Source of the DNA: Phycicoccus sp. M110.8
Lineage (GTDB): Bacteria > Actinomycetota > Actinomycetes > Actinomycetales > Dermatophilaceae
Length of the DNA stretch: 64,000 nt
Reading direction: 5' to 3'
Assembly (NCBI RefSeq): GCF_032464895.1
Contig: NZ_JAWDIC010000005.1
Location: 1-64,000, forward strand
Shown here piece after piece: positions 8,377-20,494 of this stretch. The translations under genes and the position numbers were made by a program. Under the pieces are notes generated by a model. That model made no database searches. It had not been told where the DNA came from and saw nothing but the letters and a program-made list of their open reading frames with translations. How positions within the stretch are numbered: position 1 is the stretch's first letter; every line of letters starts with the position of its first letter.

Positions 8377-9311
8377 TCGACTTCCGCTACCACCTCGTCT
8401 CCATCGTCTCGATCTTCCTGGCCCTCGCCGTGGGGATCGTGCTCGGTGCCGGCCCCCTCAAGGAGGACCTGGGCAACACCCTGACGTCGGAGGTGAAGAA
8501 CCTGCGCACCGACAAGGCCGCGCTGCGGACCGAGCTAGACGCCGCCGACAAGGCCGCCAAGGCGCGCGACGACTTCACCGAGGCGAGCAACCGCAGCCTG
8601 CTGGCCGGCCGGCTCACCGACACGACCGTGAGCGTCATCGCGCTGCCCGGCGCCGACCAGGGCGTCGTGAAGGCCACGAGTGCCACGCTCGCCGCCGCCG
8701 GCGCCAAGATCGGGTCCACCGTGACCGTCCAGGACGCGTGGGTCGACCCCGACAAGGCGACCTTCCGGGCGACGCTGGGTTCCAACCTCGCCAGCGGCGT
8801 GGGGGTGCCGGTCGACGAGGGCGGCAGCGACGTCGTCAACGCCGTGCTCGCGCGGTCGGTGCTGACCAAGGCCGGGTCGACCGCGCAGGGAGCCCGCGCC
8901 GCCCTGGAGTCGCTGCGCACCGGCGAGCTGGTCAAGTACTCCGGCACCGTCGTCCCGTCGACGGTCGCCGTGGTCGTGGCCGGCCCGGTCGCGGGCAACA
9001 GCGCCGACGACCGCACCACGCGCGCCACCGCCCTCGCCAAGCTCGCCGGGGCGATCGACGACGCGGGCGCCGGGGCCGTCCTCGTGACGCCGACCCTCGA
9101 CCCGAAGGCGACGGGGGCCGCGTCCGTGGTCACGACCGCCCGCGCCGACGGCGACCTCACCAAGCAGCTGTCGACGGTCGACGACGTCGACCTCCCGATG
9201 GGTCAGGCGAGCGTCGTCTTCGGGCTGCTCGAGCAGGAGGCCGGCCGGGCCGGGCAGTACGGCCTGGCCGCCGACGCCGCCGCCGCGTTCCCGCAGCTGG
9301 CCACGAAGTAG
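8373..9311 (+). CDS. SteB/MctB family copper transporter or septal protein
   Basis: 312 aa. An N-terminal helix (about residues 5-28) acts as signal anchor, a coiled-coil stretch covers 35-70, and the rest is an Ala/Val/Thr-rich exported domain. It matches Rv1698 (MctB, described as a copper export/outer-membrane protein) and C. glutamicum SteB (partner of SteA). These assignments differ, so the biochemical role is open. GTG start overlaps steA by 4 bases. Confidence 0.85.
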   Translation: MIDFRYHLVSIVSIFLALAVGIVLGAGPLKEDLGNTLTSEVKNLRTDKAALRTELDAADKAAKARDDFTEASNRSLLAGRLTDTTVSVIALPGADQGVVKATSATLAAAGAKIGSTVTVQDAWVDPDKATFRATLGSNLASGVGVPVDEGGSDVVNAVLARSVLTKAGSTAQGARAALESLRTGELVKYSGTVVPSTVAVVVAGPVAGNSADDRTTRATALAKLAGAIDDAGAGAVLVTPTLDPKATGAASVVTTARADGDLTKQLSTVDDVDLPMGQASVVFGLLEQEAGRAGQYGLAADAAAAFPQLATK

Positions 9312-9318
9312 GGCAGTC

Positions 9319-10149
9319 GTGCGCGCCCCCGTGCCCGGACTGGTCCCCGGCCTCGTCGCCGGCGTCACCGGGTCCCTCGCCCTGCGGGCGCTGCGGGCCG
9401 CGCCGCCCGGCGGCGCAGCCCGGTGGGAGCGGACCAACCACGCCGGCCGCCCGGTGACCCTGCTCGAGGGTCCGGCGTATGCCGTGGGGGCCGCGACCGG
9501 CGCCGCCCTCCTCGGCGGCGGGCCGGCGCCGGTGCTCGCCACGACGACTGCGGCCGCCCTCGGCGCGCTCGACGACCTCGCCGGCGACTCCAGCAGCAAG
9601 GGCCTGCGCGGCCACCTCGGCGCCCTCGCCCGCGGTGAGGTCACGACTGGGGCGGTCAAGGTGCTGGGGTTGGCCCTGACCGGGCTCGCCACGGCCGCGC
9701 TGGTGGACCGCGGCGAGCGGGGCCCCCGGGGTGGGGACGGGCCGAGCGCGCTCGACACGCTCGTGGGGGGAGCGGTCGTGGCCGGCACGGCGAACCTGTT
9801 CAACCTGCTCGACCTGCGACCCGGTCGCGCGCTCAAGGCAACCCTGGCGCTCGGCGCGGTGGCAGCGACGCGCCCCCGGTCGGTGGTGGCCGGTGCCTCG
9901 GCCGCCGGGGCTGCCGTCGGCCTGCTGCGCCCGGACCTCGCAGGGGAGTCGATGCTGGGCGACACCGGCGCCAACGCCGCCGGGGCGCTGCTGGGCACCG
10001 CCATCGTGCAGGGGGCCGGCCGCCGCGGGCGCTGGACCGCCCTGGCGGTGCTCGTCGGGCTCACGCTCGCCTCGGAGAAGGTGTCGTTCACGAAGGTCAT
10101 CGAGTCGACGCCGGTGCTGCGCGAGCTGGACGCCCTGGGGCGCCCGTGA
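9319..10149 (+). CDS. MraY/WecA-like membrane protein (glycosyl-4 transferase family paralogue)
   Basis: 276 aa polytopic membrane protein. It keeps the polyprenyl-phosphate sugar-1-P transferase signatures: DDLAGDSSSKGLRGH near 86-100 (MraY-type DD...KGL..H), NLFNLLDLRPGRALK near 158 (N.NLLD), and GDTGANAAG near 213. It is shorter than MraY (usually ~360 aa) and probably lacks some helices. Placement between steB and murJ, with a 4-base overlap to murJ, suggests a lipid-linked envelope precursor role. Substrate unknown; the canonical mraY should lie in the dcw cluster elsewhere. Confidence 0.75.
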   Translation: MRAPVPGLVPGLVAGVTGSLALRALRAAPPGGAARWERTNHAGRPVTLLEGPAYAVGAATGAALLGGGPAPVLATTTAAALGALDDLAGDSSSKGLRGHLGALARGEVTTGAVKVLGLALTGLATAALVDRGERGPRGGDGPSALDTLVGGAVVAGTANLFNLLDLRPGRALKATLALGAVAATRPRSVVAGASAAGAAVGLLRPDLAGESMLGDTGANAAGALLGTAIVQGAGRRGRWTALAVLVGLTLASEKVSFTKVIESTPVLRELDALGRP

Positions 10150-11821
10150 CCGCGACGTCCGTGGGGACCTCGATCGCCCGAGCGGCCGGCATCATCGCCG
10201 TCGCCACGCTGCTCAGCCGCCTGGCCGGGTTCGCCCGGACGCTGGTGTTCTCCCAGAACGTCGGCACGACCAGCGTCGGTGACGTCTACCAGACCATCAA
10301 CCTGGTCCCCAACGTCGTGTACGAGGTCGCCGCCGGGGGAGTGCTGGCCGCCGTCGCCGTGCCGCTCATCGCCGGCCAGCTCGGGCTCGGCAAGGAGCGG
10401 GAGGCCGACGAGACCGCCTCGGCACTGCTGTCGTGGGCCGTGGTGGTCCTGCTGCCCCTCAGCCTGCTGCTCGCCCTCGTCTCCCCGTGGCTGAGTCGAG
10501 CCCTGCTGGGGGCCGGCGCCTCCGACCCCGAGGCGACCCTGGGCCGGCACATGCTCGTGCTCTTCGCACCCCAGGTCCTGCTCTACGGCATCGGCATCGT
10601 GCTCAGCGGCGTCCTGCAGGCCCGGCGCCGGTTCCTCGCCGCGGCGCTCGCGCCGCTGCTGTCCAGCCTCGTCGTCATCGCGTCGTACCTCACGTACGGC
10701 CAGCTGGTCGACCGGTCGGCGACCACCGCGGCCACCGTGTCAGACGGCGCGGTGTGGGTGCTCGCGGGCGGCACCACCCTGGGCGTGGTGGTGCTGAGCC
10801 TGCCGCTGCTCGTGCCGACCCTGCGGGCCGGTGTCCGGCTGCGCCCCACCCTGCGCTTCCCCGACGGCGCGGCGCGGCGCGCGGGGTCGCTCGCCGGTGC
10901 CGGTGTGGTGGCGCTGCTCGCCCAGCAGGGGGCGGTGCTGGCCACCCTCTGGGTCACCCACCACCGCACCGACGCCGTCGGCGCCGTGAACGTCTACTCC
11001 TACGTCCAGGCCGTCTACCTGCTGCCGTATGCCGTGCTCGCCGTGCCGATCGCGACCTCGGCGTTCCCTGCGCTGGCCCACACCGCTGCCGCCGAGTCGG
11101 CCGACGCCGAGCTCCTGCCCGGCACCGCCGCGCGCGACACCCTCGCCCGCAGCCTGCGCGGGATCCTGCTGCTGGTGTCCGGCGCCGCCGCGGTGCTCAT
11201 GGCGGTCGCCCAGCCGGTCGGGGAGTTCTTCCGCTCGATCGACCCCGGCGCGCACGGGGCCACGCCAGGCACGCGGGGCTCGGGCGCGGAGGCGCTGGCC
11301 GCCCTCCCCGGCGCGCTCTCGGCATACGCACCGGGGGTGGTGGGCTTCGCGGTGGCTGCCCTGCTCACCCGTGCCCTGTACGTGCGCGGCCGCCCGCTCT
11401 ACGCCGCCCTTGCGGTCGCTGCAGGCTGGGCCGTGACGGCCCTGGGGCCGATCGCCCTGCTGCCGGAGGGCTCCAGCGCAGCGTCGACCCTCGGGGTGCT
11501 GGGTGTCTCCTCGACGGTCGGCATGACGCTGTCCGCCGCCGTCCTGGCGCTGCTCGTGCGGCAGGCGTGGGGCCCGGAGGCACTGGCCGGCAGCGGCAGG
11601 ACGCTGGGCGCGGCGCTCGTGGGCGTTGCGGTCGGGTTCGGGGTCGGTGACACCGCGGCACGGTCGATGCAGCCGCAGGGCGTGGTGTCCGCGCTCGCCG
11701 CCGGTGTGGCCGTGGCTCTGCTCACCGGCCTGTCCTACCTGTTCGTGATGGCGGTGGGGGACCGGCGCTCGATGCAGGCCCTGCGCGAGCGGGGCCGCCG
11801 GCGCCGCCGCGGAGCGGCCGC

Positions 11822-11825
<4 letters not shown>
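10146..11825 (+). CDS. murJ: MurJ/MviN-type lipid II flippase
   Basis: 559 aa integral membrane protein of the MOP superfamily, with about 14 helices. The N terminus TLLSRLAGFARTLVFS and the charged loop residues match MurJ, which flips lipid II across the membrane for peptidoglycan synthesis. It lacks the pseudokinase tail of mycobacterial MviN and ends in an Arg-rich cytoplasmic stretch. Start ATG-type codon overlaps the MraY-like gene by 4 bases. A MurJ paralogue near the chromosomal origin is usual in Actinobacteria, so this may not be the only copy. Confidence 0.85.
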
Positions 11826-14652
<2,827 letters not shown>

Positions 14653-14656
14653 CGCG

Positions 14657-15340
14657 GTGGGGGACCAGCCCGTCGAGCAGCCCGCCGAACGGCATGCCGG
14701 CACGCACGCCGGCCAGCTCGCCGACCGGTTCGAGGGCCGTCCCGTCGTCTCCACCGAGGTCGCGATGCACGGCCTCGTGTGGGACGTCGTGCGCGACCGG
14801 GTCGACCTCGGTGAGGCCGGGGAGGTCACGCGCGAGTACGTGCGCCACCCCGGCGCCGTCGCCGTCGCCGCGCTCGACGAGCAGGGCCGGATCTGCCTGA
14901 TCCAGCAGTACCGGCACCCGGTGCGCGCCTTCGAGTGGGAGATCCCTGCGGGCCTGCTCGACGTCGACGGCGAGCCGCCGCACCGTGCCGCGGCCCGCGA
15001 GCTGCACGAGGAGGCCGACCTCACCGCCGGGACGTGGAACGTCCTCGCCGACTACGTCAGCTCCCCGGGTGGCCTGGACGAGGGGCTGCGCATCTTCCTC
15101 GCGCGGGACCTCGCCGAGGTGCCGCACGGCGAGCGGCACGACCGCGACGGCGAGGAGCTGGGTATGCCGGTGCGCTGGGTGCTGCTGGAGGAGGTCCGCG
15201 ACGCGGTCCTCGCCGGGCGGGTGCACAACGCGACCCTGGCCATCGCAGCCCTGGCCGCACTCGCGGCCCGCGACCTCGACTGGTCGACCCTGCGCCCAGC
15301 CGACGCGCCCTGGCCCGGGCACCCGCACCTGCGCGGCTGA
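14657..15340 (+). CDS. Nudix hydrolase, ADP-ribose pyrophosphatase type
   Basis: 227 aa. The Nudix box (about residues 98-120, ending AARELHEEADL) matches GX5EX7REUXEEXGU apart from the last position. An N-terminal beta domain precedes it, as in dimeric ADP-ribose pyrophosphatases; it would cleave ADP-ribose to AMP and ribose 5-phosphate. GTG start 4 nt after pyrG. Rv1700 occupies the same place in M. tuberculosis; after it the conserved order (xerD, parA/scpA) is lost here. Confidence 0.88.
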   Translation: MGDQPVEQPAERHAGTHAGQLADRFEGRPVVSTEVAMHGLVWDVVRDRVDLGEAGEVTREYVRHPGAVAVAALDEQGRICLIQQYRHPVRAFEWEIPAGLLDVDGEPPHRAAARELHEEADLTAGTWNVLADYVSSPGGLDEGLRIFLARDLAEVPHGERHDRDGEELGMPVRWVLLEEVRDAVLAGRVHNATLAIAALAALAARDLDWSTLRPADAPWPGHPHLRG

Positions 15341-15387
15341 GCGAACGGGCGCACGGCAGCTCGACGTGCTCCCAAGCGCCCGACCCG

Positions 15388-15393
15388 TAGGCT
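15388..15393 (+). promoter_or_regulatory. -10 box for leaderless VOC gene
   Basis: TAGGCT followed by 7 nt and then the ATG at 15401. No Shine-Dalgarno. Confidence 0.6.
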
Positions 15394-15400
15394 CGGGCGC

Positions 15401-16120
15401 ATGTTCCTCGAGAACGTCGTCGTCGACTCCGCAGATCCGGGCCGCCTGGGCCGGTTCTGGGAGCGAGCGCTCGGCGCCACGACCCTGACCGACGAGCCCG
15501 AGGGCTACGAGACCCGCCTGGCCGTCGAGGGCGGTCCCGTCCTCGACCTGTGCTTCCAGCGCGTCGAGCACCCGTCGACCGCGGCGCCCAGGCTGCACCT
15601 CGACCTGTACGGCGGTCCGGACCGGTACGCCGTCGTCGAGCGCCTCCTGGGCCTCGGCGCCTCGCACGCCGACATCGGGCAGGGCGACGTGCCGTGGGTG
15701 GTCCTGGCGGACCCCGAGGGGCACCCGTTCTGCGTCCTCGAGGCGCGTCCGGCCTACCGCGACACCGGCCCTGTCGCGGCGATCCCCGTGCTGGGCGGCG
15801 ACCCGGAGCAGGTCGCCGCGTTCTGGTCCGAGCTGAGCGGCTGGCAGCGGTACGACGGCGTCGAGCCGGTCTCGCTGCGCCACCCCAGCGGCCGTGGCCT
15901 CGTGCTCGAGTTCTTCCCCGAGGACGAGCCCAAGCGGGACAAGAACCGGATGCACCTCGACCTGCGGCTCGAGGCGGGTGACGACCGCGCTGCCGTGTTC
16001 GCCCGCGTCGAGGAGCTCGGCGCCCGCCGGCTCGAGCACGACTGGGGCGACCTGCCCTGGACCAGCTTCACCGACCCGGCCGGCAACGAGTTCTGCATCC
16101 TGCCCGCGAGCACCGCGTGA
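15401..16120 (+). CDS. VOC-superfamily protein with two glyoxalase-like domains
   Basis: 239 aa formed by two tandem modules (about 1-115 and 125-237), each with the beta-alpha-beta-beta-beta arrangement of Glyoxalase_6-type proteins. Both modules end in similar strands (VLADPEGHPFCVLE and FTDPAGNEFCILP). The fold supports metal-dependent isomerases, dioxygenases and drug-binding proteins, and the substrate cannot be inferred. Starts a two-gene unit with the SEC-C gene (4-base overlap). Confidence 0.8.
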   Translation: MFLENVVVDSADPGRLGRFWERALGATTLTDEPEGYETRLAVEGGPVLDLCFQRVEHPSTAAPRLHLDLYGGPDRYAVVERLLGLGASHADIGQGDVPWVVLADPEGHPFCVLEARPAYRDTGPVAAIPVLGGDPEQVAAFWSELSGWQRYDGVEPVSLRHPSGRGLVLEFFPEDEPKRDKNRMHLDLRLEAGDDRAAVFARVEELGARRLEHDWGDLPWTSFTDPAGNEFCILPASTA

Positions 16121-16575
16121 GCGTCTTCGGGGCGGCGGTTCCCGCCCCGCGCGAGTGCCCCTGTGGCAGCGGACAGGCCTACGTCACCTGCTGCGCGCCG
16201 ATGCACCACGGCGAGCGCGAGGCCACGACCGCCGTGCAGCTCATGCGCTCGCGGTATGCCGCGTACGTCGTCGGGGACGAGGCGTACCTCCTGCGGACGT
16301 GGCACCCCCGCACCCGGCCGGCCGACCTCGGGCTCGGCCACGCGGGGACGCCGCGCTGGCTCGGTCTCAGCATCCTGGCCACGGCGGACGGCAACGAGGG
16401 GGACTCGGCCGGGGAGGTCGAGTTCGAGGCCCGGCACGTGGGTGGGGTGATGCGCGAGCGCAGCGCCTTCAGCCGGCGGGCGGGCCACTGGGTCTACGTC
16501 GACGGGACGGTGGAGGAGGCCGACGGCCTCACCACCCCGGACGAGGCGACGGACGCGCGGGTCGAGCGGCGCTGA
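16117..16575 (+). CDS. YchJ/UPF0225 family SEC-C motif protein
   Basis: 152 aa. The zinc-binding SEC-C motif [13 protein letters not shown] is at about residues 14-26, followed by the UPF0225 domain ([12 protein letters not shown], then a beta-rich C-terminal half). Family function is unknown; SEC-C otherwise mediates SecA-SecB and ribosome contacts. GTG start overlaps the VOC stop by 4 bases. Confidence 0.85.
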   Translation: MSVFGAAVPAPRECPCGSGQAYVTCCAPMHHGEREATTAVQLMRSRYAAYVVGDEAYLLRTWHPRTRPADLGLGHAGTPRWLGLSILATADGNEGDSAGEVEFEARHVGGVMRERSAFSRRAGHWVYVDGTVEEADGLTTPDEATDARVERR

Positions 16576-16694
16576 GGCTGCGGCGCCTGGCCCACGCGGG
16601 TGCGCCCCGGGGTGCGGCGGGGTGCGGCGAGCGGTGCGGCGGGGCGCAGCGAGTGGCGCGACAAACCGGTTCGTCGCCCTCCGCGCACGGTCCG

Positions 16695-16726
16695 TAGGAT
16701 GGGCGGGCTGCCGGGCCGTCCCGGCA
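16695..16726 (+). promoter_or_regulatory. aspS promoter -10 and leader hairpin
   Basis: TAGGAT at 16695-16700 is followed by a perfect hairpin TGCCGGG-CCGT-CCCGGCA at 16709-16726 in the ~55-nt leader of aspS. The upstream gap (16576-16690) holds GC-rich GGTGCGGCG repeats without coding potential. Confidence 0.5.
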
Positions 16727-16759
16727 CCCGAATCCCCAGCCCCGATCGAAGGACTCCTC

Positions 16760-18589
16760 GTGCTCCGCACCCATGAGGCCGGCACCCTGCGTGCCGACCA
16801 CTCCGGCCAGACCGTCACGCTCACGGGCTGGGTGGCCCGGCGGCGCGATCACGGCGGAGTGGCCTTCCTCGACCTGCGCGACGCCAGCGGCGTCGCCCAG
16901 GTGGTCGCGCGTGACGAGGTCCTCGCCGAGGGCGGCGCGCACGACCTGCGCAACGAGTACTGCGTCCGGGTCGTCGGCGAGGTGCGCACCCGCCCGGCGG
17001 GCAACGCCAACCCCGACCTGCCCACGGGCGAGATCGAGGTCCTGGCCGGCACCATCGAGGTGCTCAACCCCAGCGCCCCGCTGCCGTTCCAGATCGACGA
17101 GCGCGTGACGGTCGGCGAGGAGGCGCGGCTCAAGCACCGCTACCTCGACCTGCGCCGCCCCGGTGCGTCGTCCGCGGGTTCGGCGATCCGACTGCGCTCC
17201 AAGGTCAACGCCGCGGCCCGCAAGGTCCTCGGCGAGCGCGACTTCGTTGAGATCGAGACCCCGACGCTGACGCGCTCGACGCCCGAGGGTGCCCGCGACT
17301 TCCTCGTGCCGGCCCGCCTCGCGCCCGGTTCGTGGTACGCCCTGCCGCAGAGCCCGCAGCTGTTCAAGCAGCTGCTCATGGTCGCCGGGATGGAGCGGTA
17401 CTACCAGATCGCCCGCTGCTACCGCGACGAGGACTTCCGCGCCGACCGCCAGCCGGAGTTCACCCAGCTCGACATCGAGATGTCCTTCGTCGAGCAGGAC
17501 GACGTGCTCGAGCTCGGCGAGGCAGTGGTCAAGGAGGTCTGGCAGCTCATCGGTGTCGACCTGTCCACGCCCTTCGAGCGCATGACGTATGCCGAGGCGA
17601 TGGCCCGGTTCGGCTCGGACAAGCCCGACCTGCGGTTCGGCAACGAGCTCGTCGACTGCACCGAGTACTTCAAGGACACCCCGTTCCGGGTCTTCCAGGC
17701 CGAGTACGTCGGTGCGGTCGTCATGCCCGGCGGTGCGTCGCAGCCGCGCAAGCAGCTCGACGCCTGGCAGGACTGGGCCAAGAGCCGCGGTGCGAGGGGT
17801 CTCGCGTACGTCCTCGTCCAGGAGGACGGCACCCTCGGCGGCCCGGTGGCCAAGAACCTCACCGACGCCGAGCGCGACGGCCTCGCCGCGCACGTGGGTG
17901 CGCAGCCGGGCGACTGCGTCTTCTTCGGTGCGGGCTCGGCGCGCTCGAGCCGGGCACTGCTCGGCGCTGCCCGCCTCGAGATCGGCCGTCGCTGCGGCCT
18001 CATCGACGAGGACGCGTGGTCGTTCCTCTGGGTCGTCGACGCCCCGCTGTTCGAGCCGTCGTCGGAGGCCGTCGCCGCCGGTGACGTCGCCGTCGGTGCC
18101 GGCGCGTGGACCGCGGTGCACCACGCGTTCACCTCGCCGAAGAAGGAGTTCGAGGACACCTTCGACACCGACCCCGGGCCGGCCCTCGCATACGCGTACG
18201 ACATGGTCTGCAACGGCAACGAGATCGGCGGTGGCTCGATCCGTATCCACCGCCGCGACGTGCAGGAGCGGGTCTTCAAGGTCATGGGCCTGTCGCAGGA
18301 GGACGCCCAGGAGAAGTTCGGCTTCCTGCTCGACGCCTTCCAGTACGGCGCCCCGCCGCACGGCGGCATCGCCTTCGGCTGGGACCGCATCGTCTCGTTG
18401 CTGGCGCACACCGAGTCGATCCGCGACGTCATCGCGTTCCCGAAGTCCGGTGGCGGCTACGACCCGCTGACCGCTGCGCCGGCGCCGATCACGGCCGAGC
18501 AGCGCAAGGAGGCCGGGGTCGACGCCAAGCCGGCCGACAAGGCCCCCGCGCCCCAGGGCGCCGACGAGGTCAACCCGAAGCAGAGCTGA
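16760..18589 (+). CDS. aspS: Aspartyl-tRNA synthetase
   Basis: 609 aa class II synthetase of the long bacterial AspRS type. An OB-fold anticodon-binding domain (1-110) precedes the catalytic core with motif 2 ([25 protein letters not shown]), the GAD insertion (about 300-420) and motif 3 ([12 protein letters not shown]). GAAGGA at 16748-16753 sets the GTG start. The ~35 C-terminal residues after motif 3 form a Lys/Ala/Pro-rich tail. Whether it is discriminating or also charges tRNA-Asn cannot be decided here. Confidence 0.97.
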   Translation: MLRTHEAGTLRADHSGQTVTLTGWVARRRDHGGVAFLDLRDASGVAQVVARDEVLAEGGAHDLRNEYCVRVVGEVRTRPAGNANPDLPTGEIEVLAGTIEVLNPSAPLPFQIDERVTVGEEARLKHRYLDLRRPGASSAGSAIRLRSKVNAAARKVLGERDFVEIETPTLTRSTPEGARDFLVPARLAPGSWYALPQSPQLFKQLLMVAGMERYYQIARCYRDEDFRADRQPEFTQLDIEMSFVEQDDVLELGEAVVKEVWQLIGVDLSTPFERMTYAEAMARFGSDKPDLRFGNELVDCTEYFKDTPFRVFQAEYVGAVVMPGGASQPRKQLDAWQDWAKSRGARGLAYVLVQEDGTLGGPVAKNLTDAERDGLAAHVGAQPGDCVFFGAGSARSSRALLGAARLEIGRRCGLIDEDAWSFLWVVDAPLFEPSSEAVAAGDVAVGAGAWTAVHHAFTSPKKEFEDTFDTDPGPALAYAYDMVCNGNEIGGGSIRIHRRDVQERVFKVMGLSQEDAQEKFGFLLDAFQYGAPPHGGIAFGWDRIVSLLAHTESIRDVIAFPKSGGGYDPLTAAPAPITAEQRKEAGVDAKPADKAPAPQGADEVNPKQS

Positions 18590-19044
18590 TGGACCGCGCG
18601 CCCGGCGACGTGCTCGTGCACCTGCGCCGGGCGCGCGACCACGCCGACCGCCACTACACCGAGCCGATCGGGCTCGAGGAGCTGGCGGCGGTCGCCGGGC
18701 TGAGCAAGTACCACTTCCTGCGGCTGTTCCGGGCGGCCTACGGCCGCACGCCAGCGGCATACCTCAGCGAACGGCGGGTCGAGCGCGCCCAGGACCTGCT
18801 GCGCGCCACCAACCTCACGGTGACCGAGGTGTGCCACGCCGTGGGGTTCAGCAGCCTCGGCTCGTTCAGCAGCCGGTTCCGGGAGGTGGTGGGGGAGAGC
18901 CCCAGCGAGTTCCAGCGCCGGTATGCCGCGGGCGCACCCCACATCCCCGGGTGCTACGTCTTCATGTGGGGCCTGGTCGAGCGGAACGCCGCCCCGGCGA
19001 GCTCCGCAATCGAGGAGAAGCAGGCCGGGCGGAGCCACTCCTAG
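18589..19044 (+). CDS. AraC-family transcriptional regulator
   Basis: 151 aa, essentially a lone AraC/XylS DNA-binding domain: two helix-turn-helix motifs between residues ~20 and 105 (LAAVAGLSKYHFLRLFRAAYG and VCHAVGFSSLGSFSSRFREVVGESPSEFQRR). No separate ligand domain precedes it. Its ATG shares one base with the aspS stop, so it is translationally coupled to aspS. A VOC gene follows after 9 nt; short AraC plus VOC pairs are common in Actinobacteria and suggest that it regulates that gene. Confidence 0.88.
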   Translation: MDRAPGDVLVHLRRARDHADRHYTEPIGLEELAAVAGLSKYHFLRLFRAAYGRTPAAYLSERRVERAQDLLRATNLTVTEVCHAVGFSSLGSFSSRFREVVGESPSEFQRRYAAGAPHIPGCYVFMWGLVERNAAPASSAIEEKQAGRSHS

Positions 19045-19047
19045 GCT
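19042..19047 (+). promoter_or_regulatory. -10 box for leaderless VOC gene
   Basis: TAGGCT, containing the AraC stop codon, lies 6 nt before the ATG at 19054. Confidence 0.55.
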
Positions 19048-19053
19048 CGCCGC

Positions 19054-19482
19054 ATGATCACGAACATCAGCATCGTCAGCGTCTTCGTCAAGGACGTCGA
19101 CGAGTCCAAGACGTTCTACACCGACGTCTTGGGCTTCGCGGAGAAGGACGACATCACCCTCGGCGAGGGCTACCGGTGGTGCACGGTGGTCCACCCCAGC
19201 CAGCCCGAGCTGCAGGTGCACCTCGCGGTGCCGGGTCCGCCGCTCGCGCCCGAGCTGGTCGAGGCGATCCGCCGGTCCCAGGACCAGGGCGGGATGAGCG
19301 GCGTCGGGCTCAACGTGGACGACTGCCAGAAGACGTACGAGGAGCTGTCGGCGAAGGGGGTCGAGTTCCTGCAGCCACCGTCGCAGCGGCCGTACGGCAC
19401 CGAGGCCCTGTGCCGGGACAACTCGGGGAACTGGCTCGTCCTCGTCCAGCCCACCGAGTACACGCCGGCCGACTTCACCTGA
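19054..19482 (+). CDS. VOC-family (glyoxalase-like) protein
   Basis: 142 aa, one complete VOC unit of two beta-alpha-beta3 modules. Begins ISIVSVFVKDVDESKTFYTDVLGF and ends with the NSGNWLVLVQP strand typical of PhnB/glyoxalase-like proteins. It sits behind the AraC regulator but has its own -10 box, so it may be expressed both alone and with aspS-araC. Substrate unknown. Confidence 0.82.
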   Translation: MITNISIVSVFVKDVDESKTFYTDVLGFAEKDDITLGEGYRWCTVVHPSQPELQVHLAVPGPPLAPELVEAIRRSQDQGGMSGVGLNVDDCQKTYEELSAKGVEFLQPPSQRPYGTEALCRDNSGNWLVLVQPTEYTPADFT

Positions 19483-19488
19483 CACGCC

Positions 19489-19519
19489 GGTGCCGCCCGC
19501 TCCGGGAGCGGGCGGCACC
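19489..19519. terminator. Bidirectional terminator between convergent genes
   Basis: A perfect 14-bp GC-rich inverted repeat (19489-19502 with 19506-19519) lies between the VOC stop (19482) and the stop of the opposite-strand hydrolase (19534). There is no clear T-run on either side, so efficiency is uncertain. Confidence 0.65.
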
Positions 19520-19533
19520 AGCGCGGGGGTTGC

Positions 19534-20352
19534 CTACTTCGCGAGGAACTCGAGCAGGACCCGGTTGAACTCGTCCTGGTGCGAGACGTTGACGCCGTGC
19601 GGCCCGTCCGCCACGACGTGCAGCTCGCTACCGGCGACCGCCTCGTGGGTGCGCTGGCCGGACACCTCCAGGGGCACGGTGCCGTCGGAGTCGCCGTGGA
19701 TGACCAGGGTCGGCACGGTCACCTTCGCCAGGTCGTCGCGGAAGTCGCTCACCCACGCCGCGATGCACTGCGCCGCCGCCTCCGGGTCGGCCTGCGCGGC
19801 GAGGCCGAGGGCCTCCTGGCGCTGGGCCTCAGTGACCTTGAGGTCGTCCCCGGCGCTGAAGAACCCGGTCATGAACCCGTCGAAGAAGGCCGGTGGGTCC
19901 TTGCGCAGGTCCGCCTGCATCGACTCCACGGTCGCCAGGTCCAGGCCGCCGTCGGGGTGGTCGTCGGACTTCAGCAGGAAGGGCGGGATCGCGGCGGCGA
20001 AGACGGCGCTGTGGACGCGGTCCTGACCGTGCCGGCCGAGGTAGCGGGCCACCTCGCCACCGCCCATCGAGAACCCGACCAGGCTGGCGTCGCGCAGGTC
20101 GAGGGCCTCCAGCACGGCCTCGAGGTCGTCGGCGAAGGTGTCGTAGTCGTAGCCGTCGGCCGGCTTGCCGGACTGGCCGAACCCGCGGCGGTCGTAGGTC
20201 ACCACGCGGTAGCCGGCCTCGGTCAGGGCCGGCACCTGGTTCGACCACGAGGCGCCGCTGAGCGGCCAGCCGTGGATCAGGACGACCGGGCGACCGTCAC
20301 CGCCGGTGTCCTCGACATGGATCTCGACCGAACCGTTGGTCACGTTGGGCAT
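19534..20352 (-). CDS. Alpha/beta hydrolase of the cofactor-free haloperoxidase type
   Basis: 272 aa. Nucleophile elbow GFSMGG with S95, oxyanion LIHGWPLSG, YDRRGFGQS (both typical of non-heme chloroperoxidases), the acid in HGDSDGTVP near 222 and the histidine in GPHGVN near 251. The family acts as esterase/perhydrolase; the true substrate is unknown. ATG 20352 is preceded by GAAGGA; longer in-frame starts lack a ribosome-binding site. Confidence 0.88.
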   Translation of the reverse strand: MPNVTNGSVEIHVEDTGGDGRPVVLIHGWPLSGASWSNQVPALTEAGYRVVTYDRRGFGQSGKPADGYDYDTFADDLEAVLEALDLRDASLVGFSMGGGEVARYLGRHGQDRVHSAVFAAAIPPFLLKSDDHPDGGLDLATVESMQADLRKDPPAFFDGFMTGFFSAGDDLKVTEAQRQEALGLAAQADPEAAAQCIAAWVSDFRDDLAKVTVPTLVIHGDSDGTVPLEVSGQRTHEAVAGSELHVVADGPHGVNVSHQDEFNRVLLEFLAK

Positions 20353-20385
20353 CTCAGTCCTTCCGTCGGTGGAACCGTCCGGACG

Positions 20386-20391
20386 AATGTA
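20386..20391 (-). promoter_or_regulatory. -10 box of the hydrolase gene
   Basis: TACATT on the minus strand, ~34 nt upstream of the ATG, leaving a short leader that carries the GAAGGA ribosome-binding site. Confidence 0.5.
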
Positions 20392-20494
20392 GGCACGGCC
20401 GCGGCCACTCCGCACGCCCGCAGGGGGGTGCGGCGGTCGGGCGTCGGCCCCCAGCCGGCGTGGACGCCCGAGGGGGCCGAGGTTCCGAGCCGGC

